Shown: positions 44,085 to 52,778 of the stretch, in pieces | Numbering within the stretch: position 1 is the first letter of the stretch | Layout of the letters: every line of letters begins with the position of its first letter | NCBI GenBank assembly: GCA_964345005.1 | Contig: CAYFPQ010000004.1 | Location: 1-64,000, forward strand | Origin: JABMPJ01 sp964345005 | GTDB lineage: Bacteria > Verrucomicrobiota > Kiritimatiellia > UBA8416 > JABMPJ01 | Length of the DNA stretch: 64,000 bases | Direction of reading: 5' to 3' | The notes under the pieces: model-generated | What the model was told of the DNA's origin: nothing | Databases searched by the model: none | The model's input: the letters and a program-made list of their open reading frames with translations, nothing else | Position numbers and translations under genes: made by a program

Positions 44085-44846
44085 TTACCCGAACCGTCCG
44101 GTGATGTAGTCCTCTGTCTGCTGCTCACGCGGCTGGGTGAATAGCTGAGATGTCTCCCCGCGTTCCACCAATAGGCCTTCGTAGAAGAATGCCGTCGAAT
44201 CGGATATACGTGCGGCCTGCTGCATGTTGTGTGTCACGATCACGATTGTATAGCTGTCTCTTAGTTCTGAGACAAGATCCTCAATGCGAGCTGTCGCTTT
44301 TGGGTCGAGCGCCGAAGTTGGCTCATCCATGAGCAGCACCTCGGGATTGACGGCCAGGGCACGGGCGAGGCAGAGCCGTTGCTGCTGACCGCCCGAGAGA
44401 CCGAGGGCATTGCGGTCGAGACGATCCTTTACCTCGTCCCACAGCGCGGCCTGTACCAGACTCTCCTCAACGATCGACTGTAGATCGGAGCGTCCCCTCA
44501 CCCCGTGCAACCTTGGTCCGTACGCCACGTTATCGAAGATACTCTTGGGAAATGGATTCGGTTTCTGAAAAACCATTCCCACCCGCTTGCGCAGCACCGT
44601 CACATCGATCTTCTTGTTGTATACATCCTCACCGTCGAAACAGAGCTGCCCTTCCACCCGACAGCCGGGTATGAGATCGTTCATCCGATTGATCGCGCGA
44701 AGGTAGGTGCTCTTCCCACAGCCACTGGGACCAATAATGGCCGTAACCTGTCGGGCAGGGATTTCGAGCGACACCTTCCGGACCGCCTCATGGTCTCCGT
44801 AGAAGATTGAGAAACCCCGTGATTGTACGTGTGTCGTCATGTTCAT
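44085..44846 (-). CDS. pstB: Phosphate ABC transporter ATP-binding protein
   Basis: An ABC ATPase of 253 residues. Walker A is GPSGCGKST, the signature is LSGGQQQRL, Walker B is LLMDEPTSALDP, and the His switch is THN. FQKPNPFPKSIFDNVAYG is characteristic of PstB. It powers high-affinity phosphate uptake. Its start overlaps pstA by four bases. Confidence 0.96.
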   Translation of the reverse strand: MNMTTHVQSRGFSIFYGDHEAVRKVSLEIPARQVTAIIGPSGCGKSTYLRAINRMNDLIPGCRVEGQLCFDGEDVYNKKIDVTVLRKRVGMVFQKPNPFPKSIFDNVAYGPRLHGVRGRSDLQSIVEESLVQAALWDEVKDRLDRNALGLSGGQQQRLCLARALAVNPEVLLMDEPTSALDPKATARIEDLVSELRDSYTIVIVTHNMQQAARISDSTAFFYEGLLVERGETSQLFTQPREQQTEDYITGRFG

Positions 44847-46189
44847 CCCCTCAATCGTTTCGAAATGCGAGCCCGCAGGATGATGGCGGCCACGTTGAGC
44901 ACCAGCACGATTCCGACCAATGTTGCGACCATCCCGAATTGAACATGGCGTATCTCGTCGACAGCTTCATGTTCCGTGCACAGGTTGTAGATATTCCATG
45001 ACAAGGCCGGCGTTGGCCGGGAGAGTGCCTGAAGTGGGTTCAGTGCCCGCCCGACGCTGACGGCAGCCGTGAAGATGATCGGCGCTGTTTCCCCCGCCGC
45101 CCGTCCCATACTGATTACCGTACCGGTCAGTATGCCCGGCAAAGCTGCAGGGAGAATGACGGTCGACACCGTGTGCCAGCGGCCCGCACCCACGCTCATC
45201 GCGGCCTCCTTGTAGGTCTGTGGGACAGCCATGATGGCTTCCTCCGAGGCGCGAATCACCATGGGCAACACCAGGAGCCCCAGCGTCAGGGCACCCGCCA
45301 GAACACTCTTGGAGTGGGAGACGCCCATTGTATTGATGAAAAACGCCAACCCAAACAGCCCGAAGACGATACTGGGCACTCCTGCCAGCGTTCCGACACA
45401 AGTGCGCAGGATGCGAAGGAGCGGGCCCTCCCTGGCATACTCGGCAAAATAGACCGCCGCTACGATGCCCAGCGGCACGGCAAACAGCATAGCCCCGATC
45501 GTGAGGTATACGGTTCCCAGCACTTCGGGTAGTATGCCACCGAAGATGTGCGCATCCAGGGGCTTGTTCGTCAGGAATCGCCAGTAGAAGGTTCGCCGTG
45601 GCAGGAGCATCTCCTCCAAGTGGGTTTTGAGGTAGTCAAAGAGCGGCTCCAGGGAGGTCCCCTTGAACTCGTCCTGCCGGGGGCGCTTTACCAGCACTCC
45701 CATGGCTTCGGGATTGCTGTAGTCCCATGTCTCGGCAATCAATACAGTCTCCAGCTTGACCAGCGCCCGGTCCCAGCGTGTTTGACCGTATTGGAGTCGA
45801 GGCATTACCGGAATGGGCTCACCCGGCGCAGGGCCCAGGAGCTCCGCAATCCCTTCCGATACCTCGTGTAGCGAATCGCGGAAGGCCCGCCGCTCTCCGT
45901 AAGGCATCTCTTTCAGCTCTGCCTTGAACGCCGTCAGCATGGTGTAGATTGGCTCACGCGCCCGGCGAGCGGTTTCGACTTCGGCAGACACCTCCTCGCG
46001 GGGGCCCTGGTTGAACTTGTCCATGAGCAGGCGCTTGTGTTCCACGGTGCCACGAAACACGTAGGCCCCAACGCCGCGACGGAAGATGGGCGTCAGGATA
46101 AGCAAGGCCGTCGCGCCCATAATCGCTATCGCAAGGAGCCCAACGCCCGAGAAGGAACGGTCCAGCAGTTTGCGCGTGCCCGGCTGCAT
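44843..46189 (-). CDS. pstA: Phosphate ABC transporter permease PstA with enlarged periplasmic loop
   Basis: An inner-membrane permease of 448 residues, against about 290 in E. coli. The C-terminal two thirds is a normal PstA (GTVYLTIGAMLFAVPLGIVAAVYFAEYA, then RAAGETAPIIFTAA as the EAA-like coupling segment). The extra length lies between helix 1 (about 14-36) and helix 2 (about 222), giving a charged periplasmic domain of some 180 residues. It overlaps pstC by one base and pstB by four. Confidence 0.92.
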   Translation of the reverse strand: MQPGTRKLLDRSFSGVGLLAIAIMGATALLILTPIFRRGVGAYVFRGTVEHKRLLMDKFNQGPREEVSAEVETARRAREPIYTMLTAFKAELKEMPYGERRAFRDSLHEVSEGIAELLGPAPGEPIPVMPRLQYGQTRWDRALVKLETVLIAETWDYSNPEAMGVLVKRPRQDEFKGTSLEPLFDYLKTHLEEMLLPRRTFYWRFLTNKPLDAHIFGGILPEVLGTVYLTIGAMLFAVPLGIVAAVYFAEYAREGPLLRILRTCVGTLAGVPSIVFGLFGLAFFINTMGVSHSKSVLAGALTLGLLVLPMVIRASEEAIMAVPQTYKEAAMSVGAGRWHTVSTVILPAALPGILTGTVISMGRAAGETAPIIFTAAVSVGRALNPLQALSRPTPALSWNIYNLCTEHEAVDEIRHVQFGMVATLVGIVLVLNVAAIILRARISKRLRG

Positions 46190-47346
46190 CAGCTCTCCCC
46201 TCTTAGCCTACGCCGCTGTCGTTGAACGACCCATTCGCTCAGGTGGTTACAGGCAAAACTGAAAACCAGGAGGCACAACCCCATGGCAAACAATACATGA
46301 TAGCGTGCCGATCCGGTTACGTGGTCGGCCTCGCCCATGTCCCCGGCAATCGTCGCGGTCAGGGTGCGAACCGGCTCAAGCAGGTTGTAGAAAGGCACAG
46401 GCACCTGCGCGGCGTTCCCTGACGCCATCCAGACCACCATGGTTTCCCCAACCGCCCGCATCAGACCGAGCAGCACCGCCGCAAGTATACCGCTGCTGGC
46501 GGCCGGAATGATGGTCTTGCAGAGCGTCTCGGCACGGGTAGCGCCAAGCGCATAGCTTCCTTCGCGCAGATCACGTCCGACGGCCTGGAGGGCGTCCTCC
46601 GACACACTGACGACCGTGGGAAGCGCCATGATACCAAGGATAACGGAAACGTTCAGTGCGTTCGTGCCGCTACTGATCGTCAGACTGCCGAGCGCCCTCC
46701 CGGTCAGGATCAGCGCGCAGGTCGCCCCTGCCGACAATACCAGTCCCGTGGCCGCGCATGCCGCACGGCGAATGCCATCCCGCTCGATACGGGCCGTGAG
46801 CAGATCCCCCAGCAGCACAACCAGGATGAGGGCTACCGGTGTGGCGACGAGCCACCAGGCGATGGCAAGCACGCGTCCGCCCTGCTCCTGGAAGAGCGGG
46901 GCCAGCACAACCAGCGCGAAGAACCCGTAGGCAACAGACGGGATGGCAGCAAGGACCTCGATCACGGGCTTCACAACCTGGCGCGCACCAAACGGAAGCA
47001 CGTCACTCAGGCATACGGCTGCGGCAACGCCCAACGGCATCGCAAACAGTACGGACGCTAGTGTTACGAGGCCAGTGCCGACAAACATGGCGAGGGCGCC
47101 GAACTCAACCGGATCCTGCGAGGGGTACCATCGGGAACTGGTGAAGAACTCGACGATACCCCGCTGCCTGAAGAAGGGAATGGCGTCACGAGCGATGAAG
47201 TAGATAATGAATACAACGGCCAGCGCAGCGATGGAGGTGATGGCCAGCAGAGCCCCCTGCCCCACCACCGCGCCCAGTCGCCGCAGGATATCGGCGCGCC
47301 GGCTCATCACCAGGTTGCCGCCGCGCTCTATCTGGCCATCTACCAT
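46189..47346 (-). CDS. pstC: Phosphate ABC transporter permease PstC
   Basis: An inner-membrane permease of 385 residues paired with PstA. Family features include PFFRQRGIVEFFTSSRWYPS after the first helix, LPFGARQVVKPVIEVLAAIPSV, and the EAA-like segment RAVGETMVVWMASGNA. ATG 47346 or an in-frame ATG 13 codons later could start it. It follows pstS by 13 bases. Confidence 0.94.
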   Translation of the reverse strand: MVDGQIERGGNLVMSRRADILRRLGAVVGQGALLAITSIAALAVVFIIYFIARDAIPFFRQRGIVEFFTSSRWYPSQDPVEFGALAMFVGTGLVTLASVLFAMPLGVAAAVCLSDVLPFGARQVVKPVIEVLAAIPSVAYGFFALVVLAPLFQEQGGRVLAIAWWLVATPVALILVVLLGDLLTARIERDGIRRAACAATGLVLSAGATCALILTGRALGSLTISSGTNALNVSVILGIMALPTVVSVSEDALQAVGRDLREGSYALGATRAETLCKTIIPAASSGILAAVLLGLMRAVGETMVVWMASGNAAQVPVPFYNLLEPVRTLTATIAGDMGEADHVTGSARYHVLFAMGLCLLVFSFACNHLSEWVVQRQRRRLRGES

Positions 47347-47359
47347 TAGACGTATTTGC

Positions 47360-48268
47360 CTAGTATCTCGTCAGCGGCACAAACCCAATCGACTCCACGA
47401 TTTCCTGTCCCTTATCGGTCAGGTAGAGCGTTACGAATCGATGCACGTGACTGCCAAGCTTGGGATACCCGTTTGTAAACATGTACAGGGGGCGCGCCAC
47501 GGGGTATGTTCCGGCCGTGACCGTGTTGGGGTCCGGATAGACACCGTCGATAAGCAGGGCCTTCACGGTGCGATCCACAAACCCGAGGCCCGCATAGCCG
47601 ATGGNNNNNNNNNNGCCCAATTCGAACGGCACGCCGGCCTCTTCCGCATAGCCGATGGCGGCCGGGGTCTTTTGTATGCGTGCGCGGATAGCTCCGTTGC
47701 TCCCCACGTACTCGGCCCCATCCTTGATCTTGGCTTTGACTTTCACGCCGTTGGCCTCGTGTGTCATAACGAGCTTGTAGAAAGTCTCATAGGTGCCGCT
47801 GTTGGTATCTCGGCTAATCGCAATGATCTTGCGGTCCGGCCCACCCACCTCTTTCCAGTTCGAGATTTCCCCCGAGTATATCTTGCGAACCTGTTCCACC
47901 GTAAGGTCGCGGACCGGGTTGCTCGGATGTACCAGGATCGGAAGCCCATCCATCGCCACAACATGAGCCACAGGCTGTACGTTGTTATCGACTGCAGCCT
48001 TGAACTCCTTTTCCTTCATGAATCGGGAAAGATTGGCTATCTCGCAGGTGCCGTTGATAAGGCTCTTGGCGCCGTTGCCACTGCCCGACTCGCTGACCGT
48101 CACATTCACCTCGGTCTCCAGCGTCATGTAGTACTCGGCAAAAGCCTTGGCGATGGGGCCCACCGTGGTCGACCCGTCCAGCGTTAGTGTTTGCTCGGCG
48201 CAGGCCTCGCCCGCGAGCCACGTCATGGCTGCGGTAAGGGCCCAGGCAATCGCTTTCACTTTCTTCAT
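47360..48268 (-). CDS. pstS: Periplasmic phosphate-binding protein PstS (contains gap)
   Basis: A binding protein of about 300 residues with a signal peptide ending AGEACA. GSTTVGPIAKAF, SGSGNGAKSLINGTCEIAN and SRDTNSGTYETF are the phosphate-contacting loops. An N run at 47605-47614 lies near the C-terminal third. The 14-base sequence CGCATAGCCGATGG occurs on both sides of the gap, 54 bases apart (18 codons). Removing one copy would give a continuous AAIGYAGLGFVD, so the insert could be an assembly artefact. Confidence 0.92.
   Translation of the reverse strand: MKKVKAIAWALTAAMTWLAGEACAEQTLTLDGSTTVGPIAKAFAEYYMTLETEVNVTVSESGSGNGAKSLINGTCEIANLSRFMKEKEFKAAVDNNVQPVAHVVAMDGLPILVHPSNPVRDLTVEQVRKIYSGEISNWKEVGGPDRKIIAISRDTNSGTYETFYKLVMTHEANGVKVKAKIKDGAEYVGSNGAIRARIQKTPAAIGYAEEAGVPFELGXXXXIGYAGLGFVDRTVKALLIDGVYPDPNTVTAGTYPVARPLYMFTNGYPKLGSHVHRFVTLYLTDKGQEIVESIGFVPLTRY
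47605..47614. other. Assembly gap (10 N)
   Basis: This gap lies inside pstS and is flanked by a repeated 14-mer (47591-47604 and 47645-47658), which suggests overlapping contig ends. Confidence 0.95.
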
Positions 48269-48294
48269 CTGTTCCGTCTCCCTCTTAGATCGTC

Positions 48295-49422
48295 CTAAAA
48301 CACGTACTGGGCCTGGACGAAGAGTTCATCCTCATCCACGCCATCCTCGCCCTTCACATTCTCGCCCATGCGGTATGTGACCTGGTACTTGATGTCCTGC
48401 TTCTTGACGTAGTAGTTCAAGCCAACAGAGGTACGGTTCCACGCCTTATCGTAGTTCTCCGCATCCATGCTCTGGTAGCCGGCAACGATTTCGAGCTGCT
48501 CCGGGAACACCATGAAGCCACCTTCGACCGCGTAGGTGTCAAGGGTGGTCTCGCCATCCTTATAGAGGCCCTTCGTTACGCTCATGTCGCTTAGCTCGGC
48601 CTTGATGCTGTTGTACTCAGCATCAACCGAGAAACCACCACCGCGGAGCGCAGCGCTGACCTCGTAACCGGTCACCTTGTCGACGTCGTTCGTCACGTTA
48701 CCCGAGTTGTTGTCGTCGTCATTGGCCCAGCCAAAGCCCGCCACGGCTACGGCGCACTTGAGGTCGCCCTTGAAATCGGCCTGTGACGGCTTGAAGTAAC
48801 CCAGCGGGAATACCTCAGCGCGGACACCCGCCATATTGCCCTCAAGGAAGTCGTCGTCGCGATTAACAACCGTGTCGAAGTCAATCTTACTGCTGCTGGG
48901 ATCGATAGCGCCCTTAACCACAGCGCCGCTCAGCTCGAGTATTCCGTCCATAAGCTTCGTGGAACCATGCAAGCCCGCCTGGCGGTCCGGCACACCGTAA
49001 TTGTGGTCGCCAACAAACGTACGCTCAACCAGGGCTTGCTTCTTTGATGATGTGAGCTGCTCACGCGAGAACGGGAACGTGACATTACCGATCTTGACCG
49101 AGCTGCTCTCAAACCCCTTGTACTCGAAGTAGGCGTCCTTGACGGCGAGGGAGCTCTTGCCCATATCCCACTGGAACTTGCCTTTCCAGTCCTCGTGCAC
49201 ACTGCCCTCAATGTAGGGGCGGAAACGGCGGAACTTCAGCTCGTCTGAGGAATCGCCCTCGTCCGGGTCTGTCAGGTGGTACTGGAGCTGGATCCGACCC
49301 CCAATCTTCACGTAGTCGCCATCCTCGGTGGCATACTTCACTCCTCCTGCCTCGGCCGTGGTACCTGCGACTATGCCAGCCAGCAGAATCGCAGAGATGA
49401 TTGATACAGCGGTTCTCTTCAT
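48295..49422 (-). CDS. Phosphate-selective porin (OprP/OprO-like)
   Basis: An outer-membrane barrel of 375 residues with a signal peptide (about 1-24, TTAEA). YVKIGGRIQLQYHLTD, the WKGKFQWDMGKSSLAVKDAYFEYKG strand region, and the terminal FVQAQYVF (last residue Phe) fit the Porin_O_P family. It is the first gene of the pst operon, 27 bases ahead of pstS, and sits behind a Pho-box-like array. It should let phosphate or polyphosphate into the periplasm; selectivity is inferred from family and position. Confidence 0.88.
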   Translation of the reverse strand: MKRTAVSIISAILLAGIVAGTTAEAGGVKYATEDGDYVKIGGRIQLQYHLTDPDEGDSSDELKFRRFRPYIEGSVHEDWKGKFQWDMGKSSLAVKDAYFEYKGFESSSVKIGNVTFPFSREQLTSSKKQALVERTFVGDHNYGVPDRQAGLHGSTKLMDGILELSGAVVKGAIDPSSSKIDFDTVVNRDDDFLEGNMAGVRAEVFPLGYFKPSQADFKGDLKCAVAVAGFGWANDDDNNSGNVTNDVDKVTGYEVSAALRGGGFSVDAEYNSIKAELSDMSVTKGLYKDGETTLDTYAVEGGFMVFPEQLEIVAGYQSMDAENYDKAWNRTSVGLNYYVKKQDIKYQVTYRMGENVKGEDGVDEDELFVQAQYVF

Positions 49423-49503
49423 GGAGCATCTCCTCTCTTGGTTTCAGCCCGGGTGGGCCTTTACTGTTCTGTCCTGTTCTTCAGGACGCGGTCATGGTGT
49501 AAA

Positions 49504-49547
49504 TTCACCATTAGACGCAGATGAGAGGAATGTTAGGATTGTGTAAG
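49504..49547 (-). promoter_or_regulatory. Candidate PhoB box array upstream of porin-pst operon
   Basis: Read on the minus strand, four consecutive 11-bp units follow one another without gaps: CTTACACAATC, CTAACATTCCT, CTCATCTGCGT and CTAATGGTGAA. All begin CTNA. PhoB binds direct repeats of about 7 bp spaced 11 bp apart on one helix face, so this has the right geometry. It lies 80-125 bp upstream of the porin start, in the phoR-porin intergenic region. Confidence 0.65.
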
Positions 49548-49592
49548 AATCCGCGGGGCGCGACAGGTGGCACGGGAGGCCGGAGGGGTGGT

Positions 49593-51380
49593 CTACGAAG
49601 CCATGTGAGGAATGCGAATGACAAATGCACTGCCCTGACCAAGTGTGCTCTCCACGTCGACCGAGCCATTGTGGAGCAGGGCCACATGGCGCACGATTGA
49701 GAGCCCGAGCCCCGTTCCGCCCTGCTGGCGGCTGCGTCCGGCGTCAACGCGATAGAAACGCTCGAACAGTCGCGGGAGGTGAACCGGTTCGATGCCACTT
49801 CCCTCATCGGACACCGTGATAGAGGTTCCTTCGTGGTCCGTCGCCGTGACGATGGTAACGGTGCCGTGCGGTTCGCTGAACTTGATGGCATTATTCACAA
49901 GGTTTAAAATCGCCTGTTCAAGCAGGGGCGCATTGATTGATGCCTCCAGCTCGGCGGGGCATTCGATTACCAGCGACACCTCGCGGGAATCCGCCTGCGG
50001 CTGACAGAGCGCAACGGCCTGCTCCAACACAGGCGCCACGTTTTGTCGTTCAAGCGAGACGGAGGCCACGCTTCCCTCGTGTTCAAGACGTGCCAGTGAC
50101 AGCAAGTCGCCAATCAGGTTCTCAAGTCGCAACACCTGGCGACTCACAATATCGAGGAAACGGTCGCGCTGTTCCGGTTCTTCTGCTGCGCCATCGCGCA
50201 AGGTCTCGACAAAGCCACGGATCGTGGTTACCGGCGTCTTCAGCTCGTGAGTCACGTTGGCGACGAAGTCCTTGCGGACCGTTTCAAGGTGACGCAGTTG
50301 CGTGATATCGTTTAGCACAACCAGGGCTCCCATACGCTCACCGTTGGCGCCGCGCAGCACGGTGCCGTGTGCCTGCAGACGCTGGCTCTCTGTCCCAGCC
50401 GTCATGGGGAGCACAATCTCACGCGCAATGGGGGTACCGCTCTTGACTGCCTCGCGCGCGAAACTCTGTAAATCATGGTTGCGGACGACCTCCTGGAAGC
50501 TCCGCCCCCGTGCCGAATCGCGCGAGGCTTGGAGCAGCCGGGCGGCTGCACGGTTGAGGTGAATCACCTTCTCTTCCAAGTCAACAGCAATCACGCCTTC
50601 CGCCATGCTGGCGAACACCGCATCGCGCTCATTACGCTGCGTCTGCTGGTCGGCCATTCGTTGTTCAAGCTGGTCGGCCATTCTATTCAGGGATTCAGCG
50701 AGTGATACCATCTCGTAGGAGCCCTGCACGTGCATCCGGGCGGCCAGATCGCCCTCGGCAAGCGACTCGGCTCCGCGCTTCATCGTCTCAAGCGGATCGC
50801 AGATACGTCTCGCCAACACCCATGCCAGCAAGGCGGCGAACATGCAGATTGCCGCGGCCATCAGCCCGATTCCGACCGTGTTTGCCCGCAACATTGCGTC
50901 GATGGTGGAGAGCGAGAGCGCAACTCTAACCACCCCGACATTTCGGCCGTCATGGCGGACGCCGTAGCCGACATACATCATGTTCTGTCGCAATGTCTGG
51001 CTATAGCGCACGGAGCGGCCTGTGCCACTGCGCAGTGCGTCCCGCACCTCGGGCCGGTCAGCATGGTTATCCATCTGTGCCGGGTCCCGGTGCGAATCCC
51101 CCATGACGTGTCCGTCAGTGGCGATGACCGTGAGGCGCGCATCCATCGCCTGACCCAGACGTTTGCAGTCGGCGTCTATCGACACAGCGCTTCGCAGTCC
51201 GGCGGAGTCCTTCACACAGTCGGCCACGAGTATGCTGCGGGCTCCAAGGTCATCGGCCAGGTGGCGCAGGTAGAATGCGCGTCCTGAGCGCAGGGCGTGA
51301 ACCACCACCAGGACCACCGAGAGAACGGTCACGACCAGGTAGGCGATCATGACTTGCCAGAAGAGACGGCGTTTACGCAT
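49593..51380 (-). CDS. phoR: Phosphate regulon sensor histidine kinase PhoR
   Basis: A membrane kinase of 595 residues. Two transmembrane helices (about 10-28 and 168-190) flank a periplasmic sensor region. A HAMP domain, a PAS domain (about 260-360), the phosphoacceptor His in VTHELKTPVTTIRG and an ATPase domain with N (NLVNNAIKFSE), G1 (DEGSGI) and G2 (GGTGLGLSI) boxes follow. ATG 51380 overlaps the phoB stop by eight bases and has the expected cytoplasmic start RKRRLF. It phosphorylates PhoB when phosphate is scarce. Confidence 0.93.
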   Translation of the reverse strand: MRKRRLFWQVMIAYLVVTVLSVVLVVVHALRSGRAFYLRHLADDLGARSILVADCVKDSAGLRSAVSIDADCKRLGQAMDARLTVIATDGHVMGDSHRDPAQMDNHADRPEVRDALRSGTGRSVRYSQTLRQNMMYVGYGVRHDGRNVGVVRVALSLSTIDAMLRANTVGIGLMAAAICMFAALLAWVLARRICDPLETMKRGAESLAEGDLAARMHVQGSYEMVSLAESLNRMADQLEQRMADQQTQRNERDAVFASMAEGVIAVDLEEKVIHLNRAAARLLQASRDSARGRSFQEVVRNHDLQSFAREAVKSGTPIAREIVLPMTAGTESQRLQAHGTVLRGANGERMGALVVLNDITQLRHLETVRKDFVANVTHELKTPVTTIRGFVETLRDGAAEEPEQRDRFLDIVSRQVLRLENLIGDLLSLARLEHEGSVASVSLERQNVAPVLEQAVALCQPQADSREVSLVIECPAELEASINAPLLEQAILNLVNNAIKFSEPHGTVTIVTATDHEGTSITVSDEGSGIEPVHLPRLFERFYRVDAGRSRQQGGTGLGLSIVRHVALLHNGSVDVESTLGQGSAFVIRIPHMAS

Positions 51381-52080
51381 CGCCAACCTCTGCGTCGGTG
51401 GAACGGAAGCGATACCCCACCCCGCGCACGGTTCCGATGCAGTCACGCTCGGCGCCAAGCTTCTTGCGCAAGCCGACGATCTGCACATCCACCGAGCGAT
51501 CGGTTACGGGATAGTCCTCCCCCTTCACGGCATCCACGATCTGGTAGCGGGTGAAAACAATGCCGGGACGTCGCGCGAGGAACTCAAGAACCCGGAACTC
51601 CGTAAGGGTAAGGTCCAGAGCCTCGCCACCCACCGTGACACAGTGACGTTCCGCATCGATCTCGATATCGCCGCGGCGAATGATGGCAGATGTTTCAGGC
51701 GCCGCGGCACGGCGCCGAAGCAGGGCCCGTACCCGGGCAAGCAATACACGCGGGCTGAACGGCTTGGTCACGTAATCGTCAGCACCCAGTTCCAACCCGG
51801 CTACTATATCGGCCTCATCGTCCTTGGCAGTCACCATGAGGATGGGCACATCTCGGGTCCGTTCGGAAGCTCGAAGTTCGCGGCACACGCCAAGGCCATC
51901 AATACCGGGCAGCATGAGGTCAAGCAGGATAAGATCGGGAAGATTCCGCGCGACGGCAACAAGGGCCTCCTCGCCAGTGCCGGCGCAGACTACCCTGAAC
52001 GACTCCTTTTCGAGGTTATACCGTAGGAGCTCTTGGATATCCTCTTCGTCCTCAACAACGAGTATGCGCTCTTGTGCCAT
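51373..52080 (-). CDS. phoB: Phosphate regulon response regulator PhoB
   Basis: A response regulator of 235 residues. The receiver domain has the acidic pair (VEDEED), phosphoacceptor Asp in LLDLMLPG, and Lys in VTKPFSP. The C-terminal winged helix is OmpR/PhoB type, with LTLTEFRVLEFLARRPG and RGVGYRF. ATG 52080 is preceded by GGAGG. It overlaps phoR. Function as PhoB is supported by the adjacent pst-phoU genes and the Pho-box-like arrays. Confidence 0.94.
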   Translation of the reverse strand: MAQERILVVEDEEDIQELLRYNLEKESFRVVCAGTGEEALVAVARNLPDLILLDLMLPGIDGLGVCRELRASERTRDVPILMVTAKDDEADIVAGLELGADDYVTKPFSPRVLLARVRALLRRRAAAPETSAIIRRGDIEIDAERHCVTVGGEALDLTLTEFRVLEFLARRPGIVFTRYQIVDAVKGEDYPVTDRSVDVQIVGLRKKLGAERDCIGTVRGVGYRFRSTDAEVGDA

Positions 52081-52130
52081 GCACTCCTCCAAGGGCCTTG
52101 TATAGCCTGACCGCGCGGAAATTGCACCAT

Positions 52131-52174
52131 TTCATTGTTCGGATTCGGTTAGGGGGACGTTAGGAGTGCATGAG
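52131..52174 (-). promoter_or_regulatory. Candidate PhoB box array upstream of phoBR
   Basis: On the minus strand the units are CTCATGCACTC, CTAACGTCCCC, CTAACCGAATC and CGAACAATGAA, four 11-mers in tandem. The first three begin CTCA or CTAA. The array ends about 50 bp ahead of the phoB start, which suggests autoregulation of phoBR. Confidence 0.6.
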
Positions 52175-52184
52175 AGAAATGCGG

Positions 52185-52778
52185 CTACTGAGGAGGCAGG
52201 GCCATCTCTTTGCGCCACGCGTCCTGCAGCCGGCCAAGGGCCCATTCGTAGTGTTCCGACCCTTCAACCCAGCGCAGCTCATCGGAAGCGCGGTCGAAAT
52301 CGCCCATGCTCGCGTAGAGGTCCACAAGCACCGCGTGATTGTAGGGTTCCCAGAAATGCCAGCTGACATAGCCTGCCCAGTGTGTGGCAGCCGCGGCAGG
52401 GTCATGCCGTTGGAGCAGACGAGCCTTCAGGAGATTCAGCGGCCCACTGAAGCGGTTCAGGGCCAATCCCACATGGGTCCAGTTCTCAGCGGCACGGTTG
52501 CGCCGTTCGCGCGCTTCGCCGCGCAGATTGCTCCGGCTTAGAAAGGCACGCTCGGCCACCCACGTACAGAAACGGTAATTGTGTGGATAGAGACGATGCG
52601 CTTTCTCGATGGAGCGCAACGTGAGCTGGAGATCGTCGCTGTTCGTCCCGTACTTGGCGCGATAGTAGATCCAGCTGGCGCGTGAAGCGCGCCATGCGTA
52701 GTGGGCCCCGAAAATACCAAGCGCAACGAGCAGCGCACCTCCACAGGTCTGCCACGTTCTGCTCTTCCTTAAGCTCAT
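52185..52778 (-). CDS. Membrane-anchored TPR-like protein of the polysaccharide cluster
   Basis: A protein of 197 residues with one N-terminal hydrophobic anchor (about 12-28) and a helical, TPR-like remainder rich in Trp, Tyr and His (LQLTLRSIEKAHRLYPHNYRF, WEPYNHAVLVDLYASMGDFDRA). No specific family recognised. Its start overlaps the Wza-like stop by one base, so it belongs to the polysaccharide operon. It may be a scaffold for export or chain assembly. Confidence 0.65.
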   Translation of the reverse strand: MSLRKSRTWQTCGGALLVALGIFGAHYAWRASRASWIYYRAKYGTNSDDLQLTLRSIEKAHRLYPHNYRFCTWVAERAFLSRSNLRGEARERRNRAAENWTHVGLALNRFSGPLNLLKARLLQRHDPAAAATHWAGYVSWHFWEPYNHAVLVDLYASMGDFDRASDELRWVEGSEHYEWALGRLQDAWRKEMALPPQ

